Assembly: GCA_018881555.1 (NCBI GenBank)
Contig: JACAXG010000025.1
Span: forward strand, 183,941-247,940
DNA: 64,000 nucleotides
Origin: Amblyornis subalaris
Lineage: Eukaryota; Chordata; Aves; Passeriformes; Ptilonorhynchidae
Reading direction: 5' to 3'
The notes below the pieces were generated by a model that saw nothing but the letters and a program-made list of their open reading frames with translations, had not been told where the DNA came from and ran no database searches. Shown here in pieces: positions 12,601-21,700 of this stretch (positions within the stretch are counted from its first letter, which is position 1; each line of letters opens with the position of its first letter). The translations under genes were made by a program, and so were the position numbers.

Positions 12601-14776
12601 TATACTCTTTTATTTAATAAATCACTTTTTAATAGAATAGAACTTTGTAAAATCCACAGCTCTACTGAAAANCTTATGCAATTTGACATAGTAGCCAGTA
12701 GTAATGTTAGAAAAAAAAGGAATTACTCACTGCTTTGAAGTCAGATACCTAAGGGAGAAAGGAAGTTCGGGAAGTAAAATTCTTATGGTTGGGGAGGGTT
12801 TTGGAACAGTTTTGTAGATATGGCAAGTGTAGATATGACTTACCAAGTGTATTTACACCACAGCAGAAATCACTAAAATAATCATCCAAACTGTATAGTG
12901 GTACTGAATTTCTCTAGTCCCTGCTTCTGATGAAGTTGACAAATTACTAAACACTGGGGCAGATTCTTGTGACTGCCTTGTGCCAAAGGGGCAAAAAACA
13001 AAGAGGGAGGTAGAAAGAAAGAACCAGTTGCAGCGAGACCACAGGGACGGTAACTGGAAATGTACAATTCCCTCAAAAGCAAGCATTCCATCAATGCAGT
13101 GGTTTTTTCTTAAGCACTTTGTCAATAGTCAATGTGATATCTTGATTCAGTTACAAATAGAAGTTGATAGCCAGGCATTTGCATGGGTAGCTCATATCTC
13201 GTGGGGCTTTTTTTCTTTTCCTTTTTAAGAGAGCTGACAATAGAGCTCTAGGTATTCATTGGATGTAGTAATTGTGCTTAGAAAGATTGTTCAGTGTTGA
13301 TATCCACCAGTAGAGAAAAATGAATATACAAGAGTATTTACATGTGAAAGAAGGGCGATCTGTCTTCTCAGCTGGCTTTCTGTCCAGCAGAAGAACTGTC
13401 TTTTGGCTCTTCACCACAGATGGCATTGGATGTTGTTTCTCTGACCCTGCTTACTCAAGCGATTGTGTTTGCCTTGTGGTAATTCCCCAGGAAAACTGTT
13501 CGGTCATATGGGAGTCAAAGGTCCACAGATTTTGCTTTATTATTGTTTTACTGGGATGCTGGTTTGTGTTACTCCACAGACCTAAATCTTAATTTTTGTG
13601 GAGAAGATACTTTGTGTATTTACCTAGTTTTGATGTCTGTGCTGATCACTTTGGCAGGTTCTACCATTAAAATATTGGAATGTTTGTACAAATGAGGATG
13701 TAAAGTTATTCCTTAGGCTGGATTATCGTCTCACCATAATTAAGTTGAAACATAGTGTTTGTTAAGTATGTGACAAAGTAAACATTCAAAATTTCTGCAT
13801 AAAATTGCTCTCTTTTGGCATTTAACTCATATGTTAATCTGCAGCAACTTTACTGTAAAAAGCATTTTTAAAAAGTCCTTTTTTTTTGTCCCTATCTAAG
13901 AGAGCATTTAAAGAGGAGCTGAATTTTTAGTGAGAGGAGAGGTTCTACTCTGTCAAAGGGAGCTTTGTTTTCATAGGGAAGTCAGCCTAAATCAGGTCAC
14001 AAATGTCGAAATTGAGTAGAGTTCTTTGAACTGCTACATGATGTTTCCACTTTTTAAAAAAAAATTATTCTTTTTAAAGGCAGTGTTATATCTAAACTCC
14101 TCCATGGAATTATCTTAAATATTTTAATTCAGTTAGAGTATTGCAGAACTATGTTTGGACTTTTACTCTCTCTTTTAAGCTGGAAAACTTTGGGTAATTA
14201 GATTTAATACTTCATGCCACATTGAAATATTATTCTGTATCAGCAAAACAAAAGCATTCAAATAAATCCGAATTATTTTAAATAGTTTTTCAGATATTTT
14301 TGCATATTATTTGGGACTTTGAAAAAAAAAAAGTTTTCCATATAGCAACACTGGAAAAGGCCTTTGAAAAAAAAGGTTTTCCATATAGCAACACTGGAAA
14401 AGGCTTTCATTCTCTGGTTTTACTGTTGCATCAGTCTAACCACAACTGTTTAAAAATTTAGGTTTCTGTTCTTCACATCTAAATATATATGCTTATGAGG
14501 TTTTTTCCTATTGCTCTTTCCCCCACACAGGGAGTTCTGAGCGCTACCCCACTTGTTTTTATCATCCCATCAGCGTGTTATCTAAGGCTGTCCAAGGAGC
14601 GATGGAACCATTCAGATAACCTCATATCCTGCCTGATTCTTGCTCTTGGTGTGCTAGTGATGGCAGTTGGGTTTGTTATGACTGTCTTGCATCCCGAGGA
14701 ATGTAGCCATGGAAAAGAAATGTTCTACTGCTTCCCTAGTAACGTTTCTTTACACAACAGTACACTTCCACCATAG
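499..14776 (+). CDS. SLC38A11: SLC38A11, putative sodium-coupled neutral amino-acid transporter 11; 3' seven coding exons (5' part outside window)
   Basis: This is a multi-pass membrane transporter of the SLC38 branch of the amino acid/auxin permease family; substrate and transport mode of SLC38A11 remain poorly defined. Seven exons (499-605, 768-847, 8907-8977, 9787-9948, 11684-11796, 12456-12587, 14531-14776) join in a single frame: 2 carried-over bases plus 303 codons including the TAG. All six introns are GT-AG. The product aligns, from memory, with the C-terminal two thirds of mammalian SLC38A11. Shared blocks include FTLPLSL, AKPNA, QAIGVMSFAFIC, NSFL, LEEPT, ENYCR, VTFGRFCYG, ECFVTREVIANVFF, DCLG, FIIPSACYL and HGKEMFYCFP. 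Seven to eight hydrophobic helices are visible, and the C-terminal tail carries two N-X-S/T sequons (NVS, NST). No frameshift or internal stop is present, so the gene looks functional. About 150 N-terminal residues lie upstream of the window. Confidence 0.95.
768..847 (+). CDS. SLC38A11: SLC38A11 exon, transmembrane helix
   Basis: It starts after TTTACAG and encodes a hydrophobic helix beginning ISLLSLILNIVILIIVMERT. It ends in a split codon (GT) before the donor GTGAGT at 848. Its last two bases join the first base of the next exon to make Val, giving QVPKSENAW, which matches the family's IPKTEDAW segment. The next intron, about 8.1 kb, is by far the longest of those seen. Confidence 0.93.
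848..8906 (+). other. SLC38A11: Long SLC38A11 intron, about 8.1 kb
   Basis: AT-rich intron bounded by GTGAGT and a CTGTTTTAG acceptor. I see no exon-like open frame, RNA gene or recognisable young transposable element in it. It holds a perfect 21-bp palindrome at 1373-1393, a poly(A) run near 6051-6067, and scattered T and A tracts. The open frames here, including 1314-1568 and 1318-1698 on opposite strands, have no splice or family support. Confidence 0.8.
1373..1393. repeat. Perfect 21-bp palindrome
   Basis: GTCCAATGTT, one T, then AACATTGGAC: 10-bp perfect arms. The next bases repeat part of the arm (ACATTGGAG), so the motif CATTGGA occurs twice in tandem to the right. It lies inside the long SLC38A11 intron. 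Confidence 0.85.
8907..8977 (+). CDS. SLC38A11: SLC38A11 exon, conserved AKPNAVQAIGVMSF block
   Basis: The acceptor CTGTTTTAG ends at 8906. The exon encodes PKSENAWIFAKPNAVQAIGV followed by MSF, and ends with one base of a split Ala codon before the donor GTAAGT at 8978. The FAKPNA and QA-GVMSF residues are highly conserved in SLC38A11. Length 71 nt; both boundary phases match the neighbouring exons. Confidence 0.93.
9787..9948 (+). CDS. SLC38A11: SLC38A11 exon, AFICNHNSFLIYGSLEEP block
   Basis: The acceptor TGTGTTTCAG ends at 9786. The exon encodes FICNHNSFLIYGSLEEPTLK, then a helix around SVSLALLISVVFAACGYMTF, and ends in TGYTE plus one base of a Gly codon before the donor GTAAAC at 9949. 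The NSF and SLEEPT residues are typical of the SLC38 core. Read-through of the donor stays open for 12 codons and stops at TAA 9984-9986. Confidence 0.94.
9949..11683 (+). other. SLC38A11: SLC38A11 intron, about 1.7 kb
   Basis: GT-AG intron. Its one unexplained feature is a protein-like open frame on the minus strand at 10600-10943, described separately. Otherwise it is AT-rich with no recognised repeat. A short direct repeat, AACTCCAGT, occurs near 11598. Confidence 0.7.
10600..10943 (-). pseudogene. Unidentified protein-like open frame inside an SLC38A11 intron (possible retrocopy or exon fragment)
   Basis: On the minus strand a frame stays open for about 113 codons to a TAA at 10600-10602. 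The C-terminal part is hydrophilic and non-repetitive, with segments TGETEDEMKAAYRESYAEGE, SYSTSGTVTYSAGL and QEPPSYDSSDLNYMLLLI. Just upstream a different frame reads GTEEAVRYTLEKTAKMF and then hits TGA, so the two pieces may once have been one frame separated by a frameshift. An acceptor-like ACTACTTTTAG precedes this. GC content is higher than in the surrounding intron. I do not recognise the family. It may be a decayed processed copy, an exon of an antisense gene, or chance. Confidence 0.3.
11684..11796 (+). CDS. SLC38A11: SLC38A11 exon, GDIFENYCRDDNLVTFGRF block
   Basis: The acceptor TATACCCTAG ends at 11683. The exon encodes DIFENYCRDDNLVTFGRFCY, then GITVILTFPLECFVTRE, ending on a complete codon before the donor GTAAGA at 11797. 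This block, with FGRFCYG and P-ECFVTRE, is among the best conserved of the family. The following intron (11797-12455) is 659 bp. Confidence 0.95.
12456..12587 (+). CDS. SLC38A11: SLC38A11 exon, VIANVFFHGNLSTVFH block
   Basis: The acceptor CTGTTTCAG ends at 12455. The 132-nt exon (44 codons, phase 0 at both ends) encodes VIANVFFHGNLSTVFHVVVT, a helix through VVIIAVATGVSLVYDCLG, and MVLELN, followed by the donor GTAAGT at 12588. DCLG and VLELNG are conserved. An NLS sequon lies early in the exon. Confidence 0.95.
12588..14530 (+). other. SLC38A11: SLC38A11 last intron, about 1.9 kb
   Basis: GT-AG intron ending in CCCCCACACAG. It holds a two-copy direct repeat at 14317-14405 close to the last exon, listed separately. 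Open frames at 12853-13125 (minus), 12980-13228 (plus) and 13320-13592 (plus) overlap on opposite strands and lack family or splice support. Confidence 0.75.
14317..14405. repeat. Two-copy tandem repeat (about 45-bp unit) with an internal hairpin
   Basis: The unit CTTTG, an A run, then TTTTCCATATAGCAACAC and TGGAAAAGGC occurs twice in direct succession, differing mainly in A-run length and one or two bases. Each unit contains the inverted repeat TTTTCCA / TGGAAAA around an 11-nt loop. It lies about 125 bp before the last SLC38A11 exon. Confidence 0.85.
14531..14776 (+). CDS. SLC38A11: SLC38A11 terminal coding exon and stop
   Basis: The acceptor CCCCCACACAG ends at 14530. The exon encodes GVLSATPLVFIIPSACYLRL, the hydrophilic stretch SKERWNHSDN, a last helix through ISCLILALGVLVMAVGFVMT, and the tail ECSHGKEMFYCFPSNVS, with TAG at 14774-14776 (81 residues). 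The HG-EMFYCFP motif matches mammalian SLC38A11. The bird tail ends at NSTLPP, shorter than I recall for some mammalian isoforms. Two sequons lie in the tail. Confidence 0.95.
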   Translation, partial: GVLSATPLVFIIPSACYLRLSKERWNHSDNLISCLILALGVLVMAVGFVMTVLHPEECSHGKEMFYCFPSNVSLHNSTLPP

Positions 14777-16105
14777 GTAGCACACCTATCTCCAGACTAG
14801 ATCAGGCACGTCTCGTAGTGAGCCATACATGCCAGTTTAAAGGAGATTGGAACAAAGAGTTTTTATGTTTTGAGATGCACTAAGAATTTTAAACTGTATA
14901 ACTCTATTTACATACTTGATTTTATGCTGCCACCCTTTTTCAGGTAAGACTTAAGTTTTAACTCTGGAAACACAAACTCAGAGGTGCCTTTCAATAGATG
15001 TTACTTGAATAACTTGCAAGCCTACCAATAAGTCTGCAGTGATGTTTAAAAGCTAAAAATTAAATGTTTTGGAATGTAAACCTCTCCCATGTTTCATCGA
15101 TTTAATTTAGTTTTTATCAATGTTATAATCTTTTCATATTTATTAGCACACTACAGTATGGGGGTTTCTTTATATCCCGAGAAAAATATGTGTGGATCTC
15201 CGTGTATTACAATTCTGCTATTAAATTGACAGATCCATATTAATTCCATCTTTGATTTTGCAGTAACTGTCCTTTAGAGCNGAAAGCTTCCCTTTTACTG
15301 GCTCTTGAGTCCGGAGCAATTTTGTATTCTGACTGAACTGTAACTGATACAGTTTAATTGTAACTGTTACAATATGTGGTCTTCTAATTGAAAGATATTG
15401 CATGAATAAATCCACAGAGGTGAATTTTAAAAGATTCAATTAGGCAGTCTTTGTAAAAAATTCAAGATTGGCAAAGAAGAAAATTACATGCATAAAAAAT
15501 GCAGCTCAACTCTTACATTTATAATCTTATTTATTATTTTTGAAACTGAATTGAAGCTTTTCTAACATTCTAAACCTGATTATCCTTCTAGTCCTCTGAT
15601 TCTTTTCAGTATATGACTAATGATTTTGTCATGGTTTGTGAAATTTTGGTGATTCGTTATGTTTTCCAAAATTCATTTAACATCAAGGATACATGTATAT
15701 ATATGTAGGTGTATATATATACATAAGTATATATAAAAATAGACTCACGTGCCTATAGAATATGAGTAATTTGAGGTTGAGTAATATGAATATCCTCAGT
15801 CATATCAGTGCTGGGATTTTGAAAACGTTTGTTATCAAATCAAACCATGTACTTGAATAAATTTTTGCATTATTGTGATCCCTGTGGCTCCTCTTGCCAA
15901 CTAGATACATAATGCTACTTCATTTTTATGCTGCTTAGTGGTGATGGGTTTTGTCTTCCCTTCATCTTGCATGACAAAGCTATTTCATTCCAGATTTCTA
16001 GCTAAACAGATCTTTAAGCAAGGGTCACTAGATGGTGATAATTCTCATAAGAATAACACACTTTTAAATGTAGTGCTTCCAAAATAAATGTTTTAAATAT
16101 TAGTG
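14777..16105 (+). other. SLC38A11: Likely SLC38A11 3' untranslated region
   Basis: AT-rich sequence after the stop. It contains AATAAA at 15405-15410, 15856-15861 and 16083-16088, a (TA)n-rich block at about 15693-15735, and a TGTAACTG-type repeat near 15339-15372. Its end is inferred from the last signal and its GU-rich downstream element; no transcript data were available. Confidence 0.6.
15693..15735. repeat. AT-dinucleotide-rich block
   Basis: Interrupted TA repeats (GTATATATATGTAGG, GTATATATATAC, GTATATATA) that can fold on themselves. They sit inside the inferred 3' UTR. Confidence 0.7.
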
Positions 16106-16137
16106 GAGGATTTTTGTTGTTTATTTGTGGTTTTTTA
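16083..16137 (+). terminator. SLC38A11: Best polyadenylation signal for SLC38A11
   Basis: AATAAA at 16083-16088 is followed about 25 nt later by a strongly GU/U-rich stretch (TTTTTGTTGTTTATTTGTGG and following T run, to about 16137). This is the classical layout of a cleavage/polyadenylation site. The two earlier AATAAA motifs have weaker downstream elements and may serve shorter transcripts. Confidence 0.6.
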
Positions 16138-18512
16138 AGTTGTAAAGCAATTAGAGAGAAGTGTATTGTTCTGCTTTAATTTCCCTACATAGTGTCAACT
16201 TTGAGAGGGATAATTTATCTGTTCACTGGGTACNTGATACTGTTCACAGAGAATATTTCTCACCAGTTTAGATTCAGCAAGATCTGATTTTGTCTTAGCC
16301 GTGGGTGAGTTGTTACTGAATAGATTGACTTTCTTCTACGCCAAATGAAGTTAAACCTAAGTAATATTTCCCTGTGACAACTAATAAGATCCTTTTGATC
16401 AGAAATCTCTCATGAGCTTTGTTGTTCTTTTTTTTTTCTNATTTTTTTTTTTACTATTGAAGTAGATTACCTTGTTTCAGGTATTAGTTATAAGCTATCT
16501 TTGGTTTAGAGTGTCAATGGAATAATTTCTCTATCATATTAAATTGTGNTTACTTGCCCCTTATGAAGGATGAGTTTTTCTATACTTTTCTACTTTCTAA
16601 ATGAAAATTAAAAGGAAACATTACAGCAAACAAAGTATAACCACAGTAGAGAATTGCTAGTGAAAATACTTAAATTAAACATCAAACAGAAGTGTCTTTC
16701 TCTGACTAAAAAGATGTAAGGCAAAAGCAGCAATTTACAATGTGGTAGTTTTAATAGAGCTCACTGAGAACCAATGAAAATTAATTACTACCTGTGTTAT
16801 ACTACTGGACAGACTTGCAGTGAAGAGTCTGCTTTAGGTTTGTAGTTATAAATTAGGTTTTATTGGTAAGCTGGAGGTATGTAGCGTTGCTTAACTATTG
16901 AATATATCACAACCTCTGGCTCTTCATTTCAGTATGATAAAGCTCTCTTTTTCATCTCAGTAACTTTTCAGATTTTTACCTTGTTTTGGCTTGTTAACAC
17001 AGCAGACTGAAGTTTGTTCTAACTTTGTAAAATCCTTTGGGAAGCTCTCACTGGGCTTAGGATGTGCANGATCTCACCACAATCTTAGTACTTCAAGCAG
17101 AGGTGTGCTGTGCACGAAAGTGGAAGGAGTGCTGGGAGCAGCAATATCCCCAACTCCAAATGCTCAGTGGTGACAGAACTTCACAGAGTGCATGTGGAGG
17201 GAGAATAATGTTCCACAAGCACTTGCTGGCAGGATTTTCACATCAAAAGCTAGTAGTGTGACTCACTATTTCTCCAAGTTCCTCTTTCCAGCTGAGAAGG
17301 CATTTCAGGACACCAGATGTACAATTACCATTCTCACAGGAGCTAAGCAGACAGTTTCTGACTTTCTGGAGCAGCGTGCTTCTTATCAATCACAGACTTC
17401 TGCACATTCACAAAATACTTCCTCCTGAAAGTTTGTCAGATGACCAAATCCCATGTACTACCTCAGAGTCCCTAGAGAATTTTCCTTCCTCCTCAAGTTT
17501 CTCTCTGGAGGGGAGAGCAAAATGGCTCAGGTTTGCTAAATGGACATATTTCTATATAATTTTTACACACAAAATCTTACATCTCATATAACATACATAC
17601 ATTATGTACATTATCTGGATCTGACAGGGGAAGAATATTTATCTATTTACTAAATACACTATTTAGTATTTGTGATTCACTGGAGAACATATATAGTGTG
17701 AGGATTATTTGGAGTCTGATGTGAAGAGTGAGTAAAAGTTAGGGAGAAAGTCATAAAAGACAGACCAAACAAGTGTATTGTGAGCGCAAGACATGAGATT
17801 GAACAATTCCCATAGTAGGAATGAGGAAGAAATCCCAAACCAAACATAGTGCACAGAAGAGTTATATTTTTATAGTAGTTCTGTTACATGGAGATCTAAT
17901 TTTAAAAGCAATTCTCAGGTTTTGGCCTTCAAAATGTGTTGCAACATTTATTGTTTGGATTTATTTTTATTTTTTTTTTAGAACTGCTGTAAATTCTAAA
18001 ATATTGAAGATTTGAATTCAGGCCAGTGAAGGAAATAAGTAGAAGCTTTCCAGTTTCTGTCAGTGCTATTGGAGAAGTTGAAAGTCAGGTACATGCTTAG
18101 TACATGAGTCAAAACTCTTCCTGGAGAGAAATTAGACTCTATGGTTATTCCTCCTTCTGCTTATCTTTCTGTTCTCTCCTAACTACATGTTGATTCTAGG
18201 TGCTTCATAAGACAATACTGTATGGAAAAACTATAGTTGGTGTATGGAATTCCAAAATTGAATACAACACACTTTCAAGAAAACTTCAGGAAGGTCTGAA
18301 TTTTTACATGTGGTTTCCTAAAACAGACAGTAGCCACTAAACACTGGAAATTCCCACTAAGATTCATGGACTTGCTCTATTAATACAAATACAGAAGTAA
18401 TGAACTGAAGACAAAGAAAGTTAGAAACAAAGTGAAAATTACCATTAGACACTGTAGGAATAAATTACAGATGTCGTTCTGGAAAACCTGCATTTAGATG
18501 GGGTCACATAGA

Positions 18513-18784
18513 TTATGTTTCAGTGAGCAGCTTATGTCTGCCGCAAGCAGCACACTTGGCAGGCTCTTCAGCGTGTCCTTTGTCTTGATGGAGATAGAAA
18601 AGCAGTGGTGATTTGCCAGGAGCGCCTGCCTGAGGTTGCATGGCGGGATGTTGTAACCACTTCTTGGGACTTTGGTTTCTAGAGGCAGGGGCTGTCTTAC
18701 CTTTTCTGCTGTATTCATACACTGCTTCTGTGTACAGTGCACTGAATACAGTGGCTTCTGATGGATGGCAGGGCCTCCTTGGTG
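18513..18784 (-). other. Unidentified protein-like open frame with an acceptor-like upstream edge
   Basis: On the minus strand a frame is open for about 125 codons, ending at 18513. A plausible acceptor, TGCTTATGTTACTGCAG, precedes position 18784. From there the frame reads through CHPSEATVFSALYTEAVYEY, SPKKWLQHPAMQPQAGAPGK and KGHAEEPAKCAACGRHKLL to a stop. A CxxC pair (CAAC) sits near the end. A second frame on the same strand is also open here. The pocket is richer in GC and CpG than its flanks. I do not recognise the protein and see no partner exon. It could be a terminal exon of an unannotated transcript, an old retrocopy, or chance. Confidence 0.25.
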
Positions 18785-21700
18785 CTGCAGTAACATAAGC
18801 AGTAATTATTATATTTTGGCCGTATTTTGCTGATTCTCTATCATTGTATCTTGTTCCAGTCATGAATGGGTAACATAAATATGTCACTGGGTGACAGAGG
18901 GTCCCTTTGCTTTCATTTTTGATAATGTTTGGAGGAAAACAGGCTTAGGAGATATCTTCTCCATATTGGGTTCATTGCATTTTGTGGCTCTTCAGAAAAG
19001 GATATGGGTGTCACATACTTTAATAGTAGTTAAAATGATTAGTAGTTATTCCAGTTTTTGTAGTGCTGCATGAAAACTCTTGTGAAAAAGTACCTTTGTC
19101 TATTATACAGAATATGTTCAAATACAGGGCAGTTCTGGCCCTTGTGGAACACTGATTAACTCATCAAAGGAGACATAGCTGGGGTCATGTGACATTTGAT
19201 GGAGTGACAGCTGCCTAATTTTGGCCTTCTTTCATATTAACCTATTTGGAAAGATAATTTTGAGGACAAAAGATAAATATTTTAAAGCCTAAACTAACTG
19301 CTTGGGAAAAAATGGGATACACCCTACAGGGCAACAAAAGTTACATGATTACAGGGACATATATTTAAAACTCTTTCCCTTATACTGAGCACTAACTTTT
19401 TCCTTTCATCATACCTTTTTCTGTCACAGAAAAGGAATGTTTCCAATGAACTTCAGCAAGTAAGTTTCAGGTTCTTTTCTATCATATTGCAAGAGATATG
19501 TTAGCTGAGAAGTGACAAATACAAATATCTTCCTATGCTGTTCGACTGAAGAAGTCACTTGATCAGGCACTCACTCACATTAAAAAAAAAGGAAAAGAAA
19601 TGATAAAATGTGAGCACATTTAAATAATATTCACTTCTGCTCATTTGCTCCTTCTCTTTCTGTTTTTGCTGTGGTTTATTTTTTCACAGAAAGGATTGTC
19701 TCTCTTTTAAATCAGGTCCTTTTATATCACAGCTCAGTGTTCTGATGTGTGAAGTGCAAATTCTTTTCTGTCATTTTTTTTTTACATTAATATTCTAGCA
19801 TCGGCCTACTTCAGATAATAGACAACTTAAAATAACATGAGTTTTCACAGAAGGATTATTATCTTCCCTGAACTACATAGTTAGCTGTCTTCCAGAGAAG
19901 AGATAAATCCGTAAAGGGATAGATCCCTGAAATTAAATTTTGAAGGAGGTAAGATATGAGACAATACCATAAGACAGTGTTTTACAGCATTTTAAATTAG
20001 TAGCATGCTGTATGTTGACACCAAACTTTTGTAGTAGTGCTAGTCTGCCTGCAGTATGAGAGAAATGGTGTTCTAAGACTCCCATTCATTTATTTAACAG
20101 TGTATATTAAATTTGTTCCCATTTGATGACTGGGCAGTGGAATGAAATATTATCTTGTCTAATAGGACAGTAATTCTTAAACTATGCAGAAAGGTTATGG
20201 TGTAGCTCATTTTGTGCAGGAATCTGAGTATCCAAGAACAATCTATAGTGTACTGGTCCTTCCAAGGACTTACTAAACCACCATGAAGCCTTCCTGGAAA
20301 GGTGGGACAAGTGTACAGTTACCCAGTTATCATATGGTAATTGACATTTTCAGTCTTTCAGAAATTAGATGTAATTTAATCCAGATTTTATAAAAGAAGA
20401 GTAGGCCTCATTGGTGAAATGCAAATATATAATTGATGGCATATTGAATTGTTGCTGGTGGGCTGTATGGTACTTGTCGCAGCTGTGGGAAAAGCATGTG
20501 GATGCAGCAGTCTTAAACCAGCACACTGGGAGAAAGGAAGGGGATCTAGGCCATAGAGGTATGAAGCACTGTCAATTTTCTTAATTTAGGTTCGGCTACA
20601 AAAGCAGTGGAAATCACTGGCAAAACAGACATTTCTTCCTCACACTTCCTCCCTTCAGCCCTCTGTTTCTAGTCTGTTGCATTAAGTGGTTTACAGGGCA
20701 CTGCAACAGGAAAAGACCATGAGAGTGAGTGAGTTGGATCAATGATGTAGCTTTGTAGGTAGACAAGAGTGTGAGGAGCTTGAACAGAGGAATGGTGTAG
20801 CTGTGGATTTGCAGGTGCACTGAAGGCCCATGCCATTATACTTATGGAGAAGTTACTCATTGTGAAACTGAGCAAGAGAATGCATTTAATTTCTTGCACA
20901 TGGACAATATGGATAACATGGCACAGAAATCTTGTTGTTTTAAATAAAGAACAAATATTTTTATCTACTTTTTGTGACTATCCAATCTTGTATTGCCTAA
21001 GAATAACAACAGAAATATACTAACAATTCTGCTTGCTGTAAACAAATTGAAATGTCTGGGATTGATTTGGTCACCCCTGTCTACTCTGAAGTCTGTTGCA
21101 ACCAGTGACTAAAAGGGCAGGGAAATGCAGAAAGATGCAAGGAAACTTGAAACTAATCTTCCACTTCGGCAGCTTCTGCTGTTNTTAAACAGCAGCTGAA
21201 CCAGGCAATCTAAAAGTAAAGAACTCTGGGCTTCTTGGAGCAGAATTTGTTCTAAAAGATTTTCTGAGTTCTGTTGCATGCTGCTTTGTACTATTAATTG
21301 CTGATAGTCTGTTCCCACCTTCTTTTATTAGAGTGCATTTCTTCCTTAGATACTAGAGCCAAAAAAAACCCAACATTGTGCTTGTTGTGCTATAGAAATA
21401 AGCCGGGAATTCAGAACGTGTTCGTAACATCAGCCATTTTAAACTTCCCAATACATCCCCTCTGTAGCCATTCATTACTACGTGAATTCTGCTATTTCCT
21501 CTAGTATGATGCTATTGCAAGGCTCGTGGGAGCCTTTAATAAATATGTAACAGAATAAGTGGTAAGTCAATACTGACCTGATGAGTATGCAGGTGTTACC
21601 AGCAATTGGGAAATTTGGTTGTTGTTTTGGAAGTAGACCAGCAGATGGTGCTCGAAAATTAGTTGCAGCAGAACTGAGTTGTGATGGTGCATTTTCAGTT

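Noticed and set aside
13320..13592. 90-codon plus frame in the last SLC38A11 intron
   Set aside because: No similarity to the transporter, and the flanking exons already join in perfect phase without it.
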